From positions 124,001-188,000 of the forward strand of contig NZ_BBZI01000010.1 in assembly GCF_008974245.1 (NCBI RefSeq): a DNA stretch of 64,000 bases, in the 5' to 3' direction. Made by a program: the position numbers and the translations under genes. This DNA is from Streptomyces abyssomicinicus (GTDB taxonomy: Bacteria > Actinomycetota > Actinomycetes > Streptomycetales > Streptomycetaceae). The notes beneath the pieces were generated by a model. That model ran no database searches. It worked only from the letters and a program-made list of their open reading frames with translations, and was not told the DNA's origin. Position 1 is the stretch's first letter; each line of letters begins with the position of its first letter. Of this stretch, positions 51,024-60,507 are shown in pieces.

Positions 51024-52571
51024 TTAGGCCCGGGTGGGGACGGCGACGGCGTCGTGGGCACCGTCGAGGGGCGCGGGCATCAGCGGGACCGCCGCGGGTG
51101 CCGCCGGGCGGCGTGCCGCCCCGGCCGTAGCGGAGACCACGGCCGCGGAGACCACGGCCGCGGAGGCCACGGCCGCGCCGGCTTCGGCCGGGGAGACGGC
51201 CGCCGGGGAGGCCACGGCGGGGGAGGCGGCGGCCGGGGAGCGGCGGCCGTGCAGGGCCGCTCCCGCGCCGACCACGCCGGCGATGAGAACGCCGCCGATC
51301 ACCAGTGCGCCGCGCGCCCCCGCCCACTCCATCAGCAGTCCCAGCAGCGGCGGGCCCACCAGCCCCCACCCGGTGCTCACGCTGCGCCACACCCCGAGGA
51401 CCCGCCCCCGCATCCGCGGCGGCGGATCCGTCTGCAGCACGGTCGTCCCGGCGGTGTCCGAGACCGACTCCACGATCGCCATCGGCACGATCAGGGCCAT
51501 CAGCACCGCCAGGCTCGGCGAGAGCCCCGCCGCGACCTGCAGCAGACCCCCGACCGCCGCCATCGTGCCGACCAGCCGCACCGTCGGGGCGGTGAGCCGC
51601 CCCGCCAGCACCGCGCCCACCACGCCGCCGACCGCCAGCACCGTGGAGACCGCGCCGAACTCGGCCGCACCGCCGGCCAGCGGCCCGGTCACCAGGACGG
51701 CCAGGGTCAGTGTGTAGTTGCGGCCGAAGACGCTGCTCATCGCCGTGATCACGGCGAGCGCCACCAGACGCGGCCGCCGGAAGAAGAAGACCAGCCCCTC
51801 GCGCGCCCCCGTCCCGCGCCGTCGCTCGGCGGCCGGCGTCTTACCGGGGGACGCCTTCCCGGCAGGGGCTTTTCCGGCCGGGGCGGCGACCGGTTCCACC
51901 GGCACGGCGCCCGGCGCCGGACGCAGGAAGGGGATCACGGTGGCGACGAACAGGAAGGAGAGGCCGTTCGCCGCGTAGGCAGCGCCCGCGCCCCACCAGC
52001 TGACCAGCACGCCCGCCGCCGCGGCACCGCCGAGCCGGCCGACACCGTGCACCAGCGAGCCGACGGCGATCGCCGAGGGGACGTCGCGCGGTGGCACCAG
52101 GTCGTTGCCCAGCAGGGCGCAGGCCGGGGCGTCGACGGTGGCGATCAGCCCGGTGACCACGGCGAGGGCCATCAGCACGCCCACGTTCAGCTGGCCGAGG
52201 GCGATGAGCACCGCGGTGACGACCGCGATCACGCCCAGGAGCGCCTGGCTGACCGCGGCGGTCAGCTTGCGCGGCCACGCGTCGACGGCGGCGCCTCCGG
52301 CCAGGCCCAGCAGCAGGCCGGGTGCGGCCTGCAGGGACACCGACAGCCCGGTGAGGGCCGCCGACCCGGTGAGCTCGAGCACCAGCAGGTTCTGCGCGGT
52401 GAGCTGCATCCAGGTGCCGACGTTGGAGACCAGGTTGGCCAGGGACCACCAGCGCATGGACCGGTGGCGCAGCGAGCGCCAGGGGCCCCGGCGGCCGTCC
52501 GGGCGGCCGGCGGGACGGGCGGAGCGGAGGCGGGCGGTCAGGGACCGGCCGGCCGGAGAGGAGGAGAGCAA
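51024..52571 (-). CDS. MFS transporter with a repetitive C-terminal tail
   Basis: A 515-residue membrane exporter of the MFS_3 type. The first helix is SLANLVSNVGTWMQLTAQNLLVL, and the intracellular loop GGAAVDAWPRKLTAAVSQALLG and ATVDAPACALLGNDLVPP are family marks. The central loop (about 232-262) holds PAGKAPAGKASPGK repeats. The C-terminal 80 residues are an Ala/Val/Ser repeat ([17 protein letters not shown]) encoded by 12-15 bp DNA repeats at 51130-51240. The start is a TTG at 52571, since no ATG or GTG lies before the first helix except the ATG at 52457. Confidence 0.8.
   Translation of the reverse strand: MLSSSPAGRSLTARLRSARPAGRPDGRRGPWRSLRHRSMRWWSLANLVSNVGTWMQLTAQNLLVLELTGSAALTGLSVSLQAAPGLLLGLAGGAAVDAWPRKLTAAVSQALLGVIAVVTAVLIALGQLNVGVLMALAVVTGLIATVDAPACALLGNDLVPPRDVPSAIAVGSLVHGVGRLGGAAAAGVLVSWWGAGAAYAANGLSFLFVATVIPFLRPAPGAVPVEPVAAPAGKAPAGKASPGKTPAAERRRGTGAREGLVFFFRRPRLVALAVITAMSSVFGRNYTLTLAVLVTGPLAGGAAEFGAVSTVLAVGGVVGAVLAGRLTAPTVRLVGTMAAVGGLLQVAAGLSPSLAVLMALIVPMAIVESVSDTAGTTVLQTDPPPRMRGRVLGVWRSVSTGWGLVGPPLLGLLMEWAGARGALVIGGVLIAGVVGAGAALHGRRSPAAASPAVASPAAVSPAEAGAAVASAAVVSAAVVSATAGAARRPAAPAAVPLMPAPLDGAHDAVAVPTRA
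51130..51240. repeat. Imperfect 15-bp coding repeats in the MFS tail
   Basis: GAGACCACGGCCGCG and related 12-15 bp units are repeated through this stretch and encode the Ala/Val/Ser tail of the MFS protein. Confidence 0.7.
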
Positions 52572-52849
52572 GGGGAAGACGCCTTCAGGACGGGGCAGGG
52601 GAACGGCCCGAGCAGAGGCCCGACCGTCATGATGGCCCGGCGGACCCCACAGTGCTTTCCGAACGGGTGTCCAATAGTCACCCTTTCGGGGTAACTCCCC
52701 GTCGTGGAACGGGAGTCGGAGCCCGGGTGGGGTTTCTCACAAGGGTGCTCCCGGACCCGGATGAGGGCTCCGACCTCGGGCGGGGGACGATACTGGGGCA
52801 CCCCCCGCACGCCGCAGCACAGCACGGAAGGTCTTCGCGCACCCATCCC

Positions 52850-54181
52850 ATGAGCGAATCCGCCACCGCCCACCCCGCACCCCCGAGCAGCGGCCCGGCC
52901 CCCACCGCCGTCTGGTACGCCCGAGGCCGCTGCACGCTCCCGCTCGCCGACGCCGTCGTGCGGCGGCACCTGCGCCAGATGCAGGACGCCGCCGTCGTCG
53001 ACGCCCACCTGGAACTGGACCCCGCGGAGATCCCGTACCTGACGCACCCGGCGGCCCCCTCGCCGGCGTCCGCCCCCGCGCAGCAGGCTCCCTCCCCGGA
53101 CGGGGACGCCGGCGGGGCGGGCGGCGTGGACCACGGCGTGCAGTCGTTCGAGGCCCGCTGGCGCGCCCCGGACGGCACGACCGTCCGTGCCCGGCTCACC
53201 GTCGGCCCGGAGGGCGGCTTCCTGCCGGGGGCCGCCCCCGGACTCACCCTCGCCCCCGCCGGTCTGGCGCACGCCCTCGGACGTGCCCCCGAGGGCCGGG
53301 AGTGGCTGCTGGTCGCCGAGGCGGAGAGCGTGTGGGACCCGCGGTGGCCCTCGCCGGCCGATATGTTCTGGCCCCGGGAGGCCGCGGACGGCTGGGACTG
53401 CGTCCACGTGGGGGGCATGCGCGGCGCTGACCTGCGGACCCTGGAGATCAACCGGCTGCCCGACGACAAGGAGCTGCGCAAGCTCCTGAAGGACTGCGCC
53501 CGCGACGGCTGGAACATCCACGTGGTCGTGCACGAGGCGATGACCCCGGACGCCCGGGGCCTGCGCCCCCTGGTGCGCAGGCTCCCGGCCGGGCTGCGGC
53601 ACCGGGTGATCGAGCACCGGGCCGCCCCCGACCAGTACCGCGCGGTGAACTGGGCGCTCAAGGACCACGGCATCGAGGTGCCCCGCGGCGGCGCCGTGGT
53701 CCTGCCCGGCGAGCCGGCCCGCCCCGGCTACGACCGCCCCGGCTTCACGGTGCGCTCCGTCTTCCTCGACGGCTCGGAGCCCACCGCGCTCATCGACGCG
53801 CTGCACCGGTTCGCGGGCCTGCCCGCCCCGCTCCCCGAGGGGGCCGCCGAGGGCGTGCGGGTGATGCGCGAGCAGTGGCACCTGGTGACCCTCCAGGAGC
53901 GGCTGGCGCACGCCGAGCGGCTGGTCGTGATGTACAAGGAGGCACTGGAGGCGATGACCCGCTCCCGGGACCTCTACCGGGAGGCGGCCGAGCAGGCCCA
54001 CGAGGCGCTGACCGCGCTCCGCGCCTCGGCGGGGCCGGCCGCGCTGCCCGCCCCGCGCCCGGAGGACCCGGCGGAGGGGGAGAGGACCCCGTCGCAGGGC
54101 TCCGGCTTCTCGCTGCGCCAGTTGACACGGTCGCTGGAACGGATGAAGGACGCCGGGAAGGCGCGTCGCGAACGCCCGTAG
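52850..54181 (+). CDS. Hypothetical protein with a C-terminal coiled coil
   Basis: A 443-residue soluble protein that I do not recognise. An N-terminal domain (residues 20-65) ends AEIPYLTH, and a Pro/Ala/Gly linker follows at about 65-98. The middle domain has WLLVAEAESVWDPRWPSPADMFWPRE and WNIHVVVHEAMTPD. The C-terminal coiled coil at about 345-395 (LQERLAHAERLVVMYKEALE) is followed by a charged tail. There is no signal peptide or membrane segment. The ATG at 52850 is used. Upstream (52572-52849) I see only a small CGGGG/CCCCG hairpin at 52687-52701 and no gene. Confidence 0.6.
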   Translation: MSESATAHPAPPSSGPAPTAVWYARGRCTLPLADAVVRRHLRQMQDAAVVDAHLELDPAEIPYLTHPAAPSPASAPAQQAPSPDGDAGGAGGVDHGVQSFEARWRAPDGTTVRARLTVGPEGGFLPGAAPGLTLAPAGLAHALGRAPEGREWLLVAEAESVWDPRWPSPADMFWPREAADGWDCVHVGGMRGADLRTLEINRLPDDKELRKLLKDCARDGWNIHVVVHEAMTPDARGLRPLVRRLPAGLRHRVIEHRAAPDQYRAVNWALKDHGIEVPRGGAVVLPGEPARPGYDRPGFTVRSVFLDGSEPTALIDALHRFAGLPAPLPEGAAEGVRVMREQWHLVTLQERLAHAERLVVMYKEALEAMTRSRDLYREAAEQAHEALTALRASAGPAALPAPRPEDPAEGERTPSQGSGFSLRQLTRSLERMKDAGKARRERP

Positions 54182-54190
54182 ACCCCCGAA

Positions 54191-54215
54191 CCGGTCCCCC
54201 GCCCCGGGGGACCGG
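54191..54215. terminator. Hairpin terminator, 10-bp perfect stem
   Basis: CCGGTCCCCC (54191-54200) pairs with 54206-54215 around a five-base loop. It ends four bases before the -10 element of the next gene, so it also overlaps that promoter. Confidence 0.65.
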
Positions 54216-54218
54216 CCC

Positions 54219-54224
54219 TAAGCT
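54219..54224 (+). promoter_or_regulatory. -10 element (TAAGCT), leaderless start
   Basis: TAAGCT lies six bases before the ATG at 54231. Confidence 0.5.
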
Positions 54225-54230
54225 CGTCGA

Positions 54231-54851
54231 ATGGCCAAGTACTACGACGTTCACCCCGACAATCCCCAGCCGCGCACGATCGCCCAGGTGGCGCAGAGCC
54301 TCCGGGAGGACGCGCTGATCGTCTACCCCACCGACTCCTGCTTCGCGCTGGGATGCCGGACGGGCAGCAAGGACGGCGTCGACCGGATCCGGGCGATCCG
54401 CCAGCTGGACGACCGGCATCACTTCACGCTGGTCTGCCGCGACTTCGCGCAGCTCGGCCAGTACGCGCAGATCGACAACGACGTGTTCCGGACGGTGAAG
54501 GCGACGACACCGGGCCAGTACACCTTCATCCTCCCGGCCACCCGCGAGGTGCCCAGGAAGCTGGCCCACCCCAAGAAGCGGACCGTGGGCGTGCGGATCC
54601 CCGAACACCCGGTGGTCCGGGCGCTGCTGGAGGAGCTGGGCGAACCGCTGCTCTCCAGCACGCTGCTCCTGCCGGGGGACGAGGAGCCGATGACCATCGG
54701 CTGGGAGATCAAGGAGCGGCTCGACCACGTGGTCGACGCGGTCCTGGACTCCGGCGAGTGCGGGACGACGCCGACCACGGTGGTCGACTTCTCGGAGGGA
54801 GTGCCCGAGATCGTCCGCCGGGGCGCGGGCGACCCGACGCCGTTCGAGTAG
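54231..54851 (+). CDS. YrdC/Sua5-family protein (L-threonylcarbamoyladenylate synthase-like)
   Basis: A 206-residue YrdC-domain protein. These make threonylcarbamoyl-AMP from threonine, bicarbonate and ATP for the t6A tRNA modification. The domain starts DALIVYPTDSCFALGCRTGSKDGVDRIRAIRQ, and HHFTLVCRDFAQLGQYA and PGQYTFILPATREVPRKL follow. The KKRTVGVRIPEHPVVRALLEELGEPLLSSTL segment is typical. It is the short form without the Sua5 C-terminal domain and resembles the YciO-like branch. It may not be the essential TsaC copy. Confidence 0.85.
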   Translation: MAKYYDVHPDNPQPRTIAQVAQSLREDALIVYPTDSCFALGCRTGSKDGVDRIRAIRQLDDRHHFTLVCRDFAQLGQYAQIDNDVFRTVKATTPGQYTFILPATREVPRKLAHPKKRTVGVRIPEHPVVRALLEELGEPLLSSTLLLPGDEEPMTIGWEIKERLDHVVDAVLDSGECGTTPTTVVDFSEGVPEIVRRGAGDPTPFE

Positions 54852-54926
54852 GAGGGGGCCCGGCCGACCGCCGGGCTCCGGCGTGCCGCCTCCTTCGCAG
54901 GCGGCACGCCGGCGGCGCGAGACCTC

Positions 54927-55892
54927 TCACCACACGCCCGGCCGGCTCCCCGTCAGCGGTTCGGAGGCGCGGCCGTCGACGCCCACCGGGACCTCCCCGG
55001 CCAGCATCACCCGGTGCATGATCCGCGGCGCGCCCGACACCGTGTGGTCGCTCGGCGCGAGGTGGATCGTCGAGCGGTTGTCCCAGAAGGCCACGCTGCC
55101 CGGCTCCCAGCGGAACCGGACCGTGTACTCGGGGCGGACGGCCTGCTCCAGCAGCATCTCCAGGACGCGGGTGCTCTCCGCCCGGGACAGCTCCTGGATC
55201 CGCTCCAGGTAGTAGCCGTTGACGAACAGCGACCGCTCGCCGGACTCCGGATGGACCCGGACCAGCGGGTGCACCGTCGCCACCTGGCGGCCGAGAAGAT
55301 GGCGGACGTAGGCGTCCTCACCGGGGCGGGGCTGGTAGCCCACGCCGAGCCGGTGCTCGGCGCGCAGCCCGTCGGCGAACGCCCGCACCGGCGCCGACAG
55401 GCCGGCGTAGGCGGCCGCCAGGTTCGACCAGGTGGTGTCACCGCCGTACGGGGGCACCTCCTCCGCCCGCAGGATCGTCGCGGCGGGCGGGTCGACGCGG
55501 GCCCCGTGGTCGCAGTGCCAGCCGCGGAGCAGGCTGTGACGGCGCCGCTCCAGCCACTCCTCGTGGTCCATGCCGAACCGGCCGCCCAGCTCCAGGCGGT
55601 CGGCGGTGGTCTCCACCTCCGGGAACCCGGACGGGGACGCCCCGCCGCGGCGGGGCAGCACCACCGGCTCGCCGAAACGCCGGGCGAGCGCGACGTGGGC
55701 GGCGTGATCGAGGCGCTGGCCGCGGAAGAACAGCACCTTCCAGCGCAGCAGCGCCGCGCGGATCGCGGTCACCGCGGCCTGCGGCAGATCGCCGGCGAGG
55801 TCGACGCCGCCGACCTCGGCGCCGATGTGACCGGCGACCGGGGTGATCTCCAGGGTCTGCCGGGGGCCGGCTGCCGTACGTGTCGTCACCAT
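54927..55892 (-). CDS. TauD/TfdA-family Fe(II)/2-oxoglutarate dioxygenase
   Basis: A 321-residue dioxygenase. The metal facial triad is visible: His and Asp in GWHCDHGARVDPP and the distal His in NRSTIHLAP. The 2-oxoglutarate-binding Arg lies in RIMHRVMLAG. The front PVAGHIGAEVGGVDLAGDL and WKVLFFRGQRLDHAAHVALARRFG match the taurine/alkylsulfate dioxygenase group, so a sulfonate or sulfate ester is a plausible substrate. The ATG at 55892 is used, since the longer frame covers the divergent promoter. It is divergent from the M20/amidase operon. Confidence 0.88.
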   Translation of the reverse strand: MVTTRTAAGPRQTLEITPVAGHIGAEVGGVDLAGDLPQAAVTAIRAALLRWKVLFFRGQRLDHAAHVALARRFGEPVVLPRRGGASPSGFPEVETTADRLELGGRFGMDHEEWLERRRHSLLRGWHCDHGARVDPPAATILRAEEVPPYGGDTTWSNLAAAYAGLSAPVRAFADGLRAEHRLGVGYQPRPGEDAYVRHLLGRQVATVHPLVRVHPESGERSLFVNGYYLERIQELSRAESTRVLEMLLEQAVRPEYTVRFRWEPGSVAFWDNRSTIHLAPSDHTVSGAPRIMHRVMLAGEVPVGVDGRASEPLTGSRPGVW

Positions 55893-56103
55893 GCCCTCAG
55901 CCTCGGCCGTGGGGGAAAGCGGGCGCAAGAGGGCCTCGGGGCCAGGGCGTCCCCAGCCCGCCCGCCCCCTCGCCGCCTTGCCCTCTCGGCCCGGAGGAGC
56001 CGAAGAGCGGGTGGTACGACGGGTGATCGGACCTTCCGTCGTGCCGCCAGGTGCCGCCCCGGCAGCGTACGGTGCTGCCGAACGGCCGACGAAGGGTGAG
56101 GGT

Positions 56104-57309
56104 GTGGACGACGACGTCTTCGGCTCCGTCGTCGCGCTGGCGCGTGAGCTGGTCCGCACGCCCAGCAGGGGCGGGATCGACGACTACGGGCCGGTGCTCG
56201 GCGTCCTGGAACGGTGGCTGACGGGGCGTGGACTTCCCCACCGCCGGCTGCGGGGTCCCGACGGGACCACGGCCGGGCTGCTGGTGGAGATCGCCGGTGG
56301 CCGGCCGGGGCAGTGGTGGACGCTCGACGCCTGCGCGGACACCGCGCCCTTCGGGGACGAGAGCGCCTGGTCGTTCCCGCCCACCGCCGGGGACGTGGTG
56401 GACGGGTGGCTGCGGGGGCGCGGGGCGGCGGACTCCAAGACGGCGGCGGCGATGTTCTGCCACCTGGCCGCCGAGATCGCCCCGCGCGCCGACGAGTCGG
56501 CCGGAGGCCTGGCGGTCCTGCTCGACGTGGACGAACACACCGGGCGCTTCGGCGGCGCGCGGGCCTACCTCGCGGACCCGCGGGCCCGGCGGCCGGCGGG
56601 CGTCATGATCGGGTACCCGGGGATCGGTGACGTGGTGGTCGGCGGGCGGGGGTTGTGGCGCTGCGTGCTCACCGTGCACGCCCCGTCCGGACATTCGGGC
56701 GCGCGGCGGGAGGTGGTGGGCGCGGTCTCCCGGGCGGCACGACTGGTGCGGATGCTCGACGCGGCCGAACTGCCCCGCGACTCCTTCCCGTTGCCGCCAC
56801 GGCTGACGGTCACCGCGATCGGCGGCGGCGAGGGCTTCTCCGTCGTGCCGGACCGGTGCGACGTCAACGTCGATGTGCGCACCACGGTGGAGTTCGGGCC
56901 GCGGGCCGCCGAGCGACTGGTGCGGGCGGTCGTCGCCGCGTTCGACGCCGAGGGGTTCGGGACCGGGGCGTTCGACGCCGAGGGGCTTGAGGCCGGGGCC
57001 CCGCGCCCGCGGCCCACCGACGTGGCACCGGTGGCCTCCTGGCCCGCCTACCGGCTGGCCGGGGACCGGCAGCCGGCCGCCGCCCTGCTGCAGGCCGCCG
57101 CCGAGGCCGGACTGGAGGTCGGGGCGAAGGTCGCGGGGCCCTCCAACATCGGCAACCTGCTGGCCGGGGAGGGAGTGCCGGCCACAGCCGGCTTCGGCCT
57201 CCCCCACCAGGGGCTGCACGGAACCGACGAGCGGGTCCACCTGGCCGAACTGCCCCGCGTGTACGGGGTGTACCGGCGCGCCGTCGGCCTGCTCCTGGGC
57301 GGGTCATGA
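56104..57309 (+). CDS. M20-family metallohydrolase with substituted metal ligands
   Basis: A 401-residue protein with the M20 peptidase/ArgE/DapE fold. The usual ligands are only partly kept. The first motif reads LDACADTAP, with Cys77 where the metal-binding His should be (Asp79 kept). GRGAADSK keeps the bridging Asp110. The catalytic pair reads DEHTG, keeping Glu144 but with His145 replacing Glu. YPGIGD supplies Asp176, and [12 protein letters not shown] supplies the last His. The dimerisation domain has [11 protein letters not shown]. The GTG at 56104 follows GAAGG. Its end overlaps the amidase start (ATGA). Confidence 0.82.
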   Translation: MDDDVFGSVVALARELVRTPSRGGIDDYGPVLGVLERWLTGRGLPHRRLRGPDGTTAGLLVEIAGGRPGQWWTLDACADTAPFGDESAWSFPPTAGDVVDGWLRGRGAADSKTAAAMFCHLAAEIAPRADESAGGLAVLLDVDEHTGRFGGARAYLADPRARRPAGVMIGYPGIGDVVVGGRGLWRCVLTVHAPSGHSGARREVVGAVSRAARLVRMLDAAELPRDSFPLPPRLTVTAIGGGEGFSVVPDRCDVNVDVRTTVEFGPRAAERLVRAVVAAFDAEGFGTGAFDAEGLEAGAPRPRPTDVAPVASWPAYRLAGDRQPAAALLQAAAEAGLEVGAKVAGPSNIGNLLAGEGVPATAGFGLPHQGLHGTDERVHLAELPRVYGVYRRAVGLLLGGS

Positions 57310-58475
57310 GCTTCGCCGACGACTATCCACGGCTGACGGCCCTGCGGATCGCCTCACTCGTCCGGGCCGGGGAGGTGCGCGCCGCGGAGGTCGTGGAGGC
57401 GGCGCTCGCCCGGATCGAGCGGGAGGAACCACGCACCAGGGCCTTCACGGAGGTGTGGCCCGGGCTCGCCGCCGGGACCGCGGCCGAGGTGGACCGCAGA
57501 CTCGCGGCGGGCGAGGCGCTGCCCCTGGCCGGGGTGCCGATCGGGGTGAAGGCCACCGAGGGGACGACGTCCTTCCAGACCCTCCGCCTGCTCGCCGCGG
57601 GCTGCGTGCCGGTCGGCGCCACGGCCACCCCGGGACCGGGCACGGCCTGGCAGACCTGGGGCGCCACACCGCACGGTCCCACCCTGAACCCGCACGACGC
57701 CGGACGCAGCCCCGGCGGCTCCTCCGCCGGGTCCGCGGCGGCCGTCGCCCGGGGCATGGTTCCGCTCGCCACCGGCAGCGACGGCGCCGGATCGGTCCGC
57801 ATCCCCGCCGCCTGGTGCTCCGTGGTGGGGCTCAAACCCACCAACGGCCGGCTGCCCGCCCGGGACCGGGCGGGGCTCAACACCCCCGGCCCGCTGACAC
57901 GTTGCGTGGCGGACGCCGCCGCCGCGCTGGACGTCCTCACGGGCACCACGACGGCGGCGCAAGCGGGCACACCCCGGGCTCCGCGGACCGTGCTGTGGTC
58001 GGCCACCCTCGGCCTCGCGGACACCGACCCCGCCGTGGCCGCCACCGCCCGGACGGCACTCGCGCGCCTCGCCGCGGCCGAAGCGGTGCGGGTGCGCGAG
58101 GACGCGGTGCGCCTGCCGGCCCCCGCGCCCTGCTGGAGCGCGCTGCGCGGCGGGGACACGGCGAGGGCCGAGCCGCTCCGCCGCGCGCTGACCCGCGCCG
58201 TGGACGCCCTCTTCGCCGGGCACGACCTGCTGGCCACACCCACCACCCCGAACCCGCCCCACGGGCACCAAGGTCCCGGCGAGGTGATGAGCGTCGCCCT
58301 GACCTGGGCGTTCAACATCACCGGCCATCCCGCCCTCAGCGTGCCGGCGGGGCTGACGGCGGCCGGCGATCCCGTGGGCCTCCAGCTGGTGGCCCGTCAC
58401 GGCCGGGAGGTGGACCTGCTGTCCGTCGCCGCGGCGGCCCGGCCCGTCCGGGAGACGGCGGGCGTGACGGTGTGA
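57306..58475 (+). CDS. Amidase signature family protein
   Basis: A 389-residue amidase with the Ser-cisSer-Lys triad: Lys in [13 protein letters not shown], the cis-Ser in [18 protein letters not shown], and the nucleophile Ser in [29 protein letters not shown]. The C-terminus has [21 protein letters not shown]. It is shorter than GatA, lacks its tRNA-linked features and probably hydrolyses a small amide. The ATG is in an ATGA overlap with the M20 gene, so both may act on one compound. Confidence 0.88.
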   Translation: MSFADDYPRLTALRIASLVRAGEVRAAEVVEAALARIEREEPRTRAFTEVWPGLAAGTAAEVDRRLAAGEALPLAGVPIGVKATEGTTSFQTLRLLAAGCVPVGATATPGPGTAWQTWGATPHGPTLNPHDAGRSPGGSSAGSAAAVARGMVPLATGSDGAGSVRIPAAWCSVVGLKPTNGRLPARDRAGLNTPGPLTRCVADAAAALDVLTGTTTAAQAGTPRAPRTVLWSATLGLADTDPAVAATARTALARLAAAEAVRVREDAVRLPAPAPCWSALRGGDTARAEPLRRALTRAVDALFAGHDLLATPTTPNPPHGHQGPGEVMSVALTWAFNITGHPALSVPAGLTAAGDPVGLQLVARHGREVDLLSVAAAARPVRETAGVTV

Positions 58476-58487
58476 AGAATGGGGCCC

Positions 58488-58862
58488 ATGCTGAAGATCG
58501 GATCGCTCGTGCTGGGCGTCGACGACATGGAACGGGCCCTGCACTTCTGGACGGAGGCGCTGGGCTACGTGCCACGGGAGGAACCCGAGGACCGCTGGGC
58601 GGTGCTGGTGCCCGCCGAGGGCGCCGCCGCGCCCCAGCTCGCGCTGATGCTCAGCGGGACGCCTGTCCAGCGGCACCCCCGGGTCCACCTCGACCTCTAC
58701 GCCGACGACGCCGCGGACCAGGCCGCCCAGATCGAGCGGCTGCTGGCCCTCGGCGCCCGGCGGACCGACTGGGACCTCTACCCCGAGGACGCCGACTTCG
58801 TGGTGCTGGAGGACCCGGACGGCAACAGGTTCTGCGTCATCGACACGTCATGGGGCGCCTGA
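58488..58862 (+). CDS. VOC superfamily protein
   Basis: A 124-residue single VOC protein (IGSLVLGVDDMERALHFWTEALGYVPR, PRVHLDLYADD and the end VVLEDPDGNRFCVID). It starts 12 bases after the amidase stop, so it belongs to the same operon. The ATG at 58479 is a second possible start. Its 3' end overlaps the convergent ABC-F gene by 26 bases. Confidence 0.8.
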   Translation: MLKIGSLVLGVDDMERALHFWTEALGYVPREEPEDRWAVLVPAEGAAAPQLALMLSGTPVQRHPRVHLDLYADDAADQAAQIERLLALGARRTDWDLYPEDADFVVLEDPDGNRFCVIDTSWGA

Positions 58863-60507
58863 GCGAACACACCTCGCCCCCGTCCAGCTCCAGCCGCGTG
58901 CCGGTGAACCGCTCCCGCATCCGCCGGTCGTGGGTCACCAGGACGACCGCTCCGGCGTAGTCCGCCAGAGCGGTCTCCAACTCCTCGACCAGGGCGGGGG
59001 AGAGGTGGTTGGTGGGCTCGTCCAGCAGCAGCAGGTCGAACGGTTCCACGACCAGCCGGGCCAGCTCGATCCGCCGCCGCTGCCCGTAGGACAGTTCCCC
59101 CACGCGCAGCCGCAGCGAGGCGGGCTCGAAGAGACCGAGCGACAGCAGCCGGTCGGCGTGCTCGTCCCGGGCGCCCTGCCGTCCGTCCGCGAAAGCCTCC
59201 AGGACGGTGGCGGAGCGGGGCCACGGAGTCTCCTCCTGCCGCAGGTGTCCGACCCTCCCGGGCGTCAGCACGGTGCCCGAGTCCGGCGTCAGCTCACCGG
59301 CGAGCACCCGCAGCAGGGTGCTCTTGCCCGCGCCGTTGGGCCCGGTGACCAGCAGCCGTTCACCCGGATCGAGCCGCAGCTCCGGGACGCGCAGGCGCGA
59401 GCCCACCGCCACCTCGGACAGTTCGGCGGCAGGCCGGGAACCTGCCTCCGCTCCGGCCGCCGTGACGAGGGCCGCACGGAAGGACAACGGGTCCGGGGGC
59501 GGCGCCACGGGCGAGGCGGTGAGCCGCTCCATCCGTTCCTTGGCGTTCCGGATCCGGCCCATCGCCCCGTGGGAGCGGCCCCGGGCGCGGAAGGCGGCCG
59601 CGCCGAAGATGGCCTTCTCCATCCGCCTGGGGATCGCCTCCAGCCGCGCCGCGCCCGCCTCGGCCAGCCGCCGCGAACGGGCCAGTTCCTCCCGCCACTC
59701 GTCGTGGCGCTGCCGCCGCCGCCGGCGCTCGGCCGCCTTGGCGGTCAGGTAACCGGCGTACCCGTGGCCGTGGCGGGTGACCCGGCCCTCCTCCACCTCC
59801 AGCACGGTCGAGGTCAGGCGTTCCAGGAAGACCCGGTCATGGGTGACCGCCACCACCGTGCCGCGATGGCGGCGCAGCCGCTCCTCCAGGCGGGCCACCG
59901 CCCGGTCGTCCAGGTCGTTGGTCGGCTCGTCGAGCAGCAGCAGCTCCGGCTGCGACGCCAGCGTCGCGGCCAGCGCCAGCCGCGACCGCTCGCCGCCGGA
60001 CAGGGTGTCCAGCGGACGCGACCGGTCCAGTCCGGGCAGCCCGAGGTCGCTCAGCGCCATGTCCACCCGCACGTCGGCGCCGTAGCCCTCGCGCGCCTCG
60101 TACCGGGCCCGGAGCGCGGCGTAGGAGGCCAGCGCCGTGTCCAGGCCGGGGCCGGGTGAAAGTTCGGTCAGTGCGTTCTCCTTCTGCCGCAACAGGGCTT
60201 CCATGGACCGGAGTTCACCGAGCGCAAGGTCGACCGCGTCCTGGACGGTCGCCCCGGGCGGCAGCGCGAGGTGCTGCGGGAGGTACCCGACGCCGCCCGG
60301 GGCGACGACCGTGACCTCCCCGGAGACCGGGCGCTCCACCCCCGCCAGCAGGCGCAGCAGGGTGGACTTGCCGGCGCCGTTGTCGCCGACGACACCGGCC
60401 TTCTCGCCGGGGGCGAGGGAGAGCGAGACCTGTTCGAACACGGTGCGGTCGTCGTACCGCTGGGAGACACCGTGCAGGGAAAGCTGGGATGTGACTGACG
60501 CGCGCAT
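58837..60507 (-). CDS. ABC-F protein, probable ribosome-associated antibiotic protection
   Basis: A 556-residue protein with two ATPase domains and no membrane helices. Domain 1 has GDNGAGKSTLLRLLAG, LSGGERSRLALAATLA and LLLLDEPTNDLDD. The linker (about 255-335) is very basic. Domain 2 has TGPNGAGKSTLLRVLAG, LSYGQRRRIELARL and LLLLDEPTNHLSP. ABC-F proteins of this kind displace ribosome-targeting antibiotics or adjust translation. AGGGG seven bases before the ATG at 60507 supports the start. A TetR gene lies upstream on the same strand. Confidence 0.88.
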   Translation of the reverse strand: MRASVTSQLSLHGVSQRYDDRTVFEQVSLSLAPGEKAGVVGDNGAGKSTLLRLLAGVERPVSGEVTVVAPGGVGYLPQHLALPPGATVQDAVDLALGELRSMEALLRQKENALTELSPGPGLDTALASYAALRARYEAREGYGADVRVDMALSDLGLPGLDRSRPLDTLSGGERSRLALAATLASQPELLLLDEPTNDLDDRAVARLEERLRRHRGTVVAVTHDRVFLERLTSTVLEVEEGRVTRHGHGYAGYLTAKAAERRRRRQRHDEWREELARSRRLAEAGAARLEAIPRRMEKAIFGAAAFRARGRSHGAMGRIRNAKERMERLTASPVAPPPDPLSFRAALVTAAGAEAGSRPAAELSEVAVGSRLRVPELRLDPGERLLVTGPNGAGKSTLLRVLAGELTPDSGTVLTPGRVGHLRQEETPWPRSATVLEAFADGRQGARDEHADRLLSLGLFEPASLRLRVGELSYGQRRRIELARLVVEPFDLLLLDEPTNHLSPALVEELETALADYAGAVVLVTHDRRMRERFTGTRLELDGGEVCSLRRPMTCR

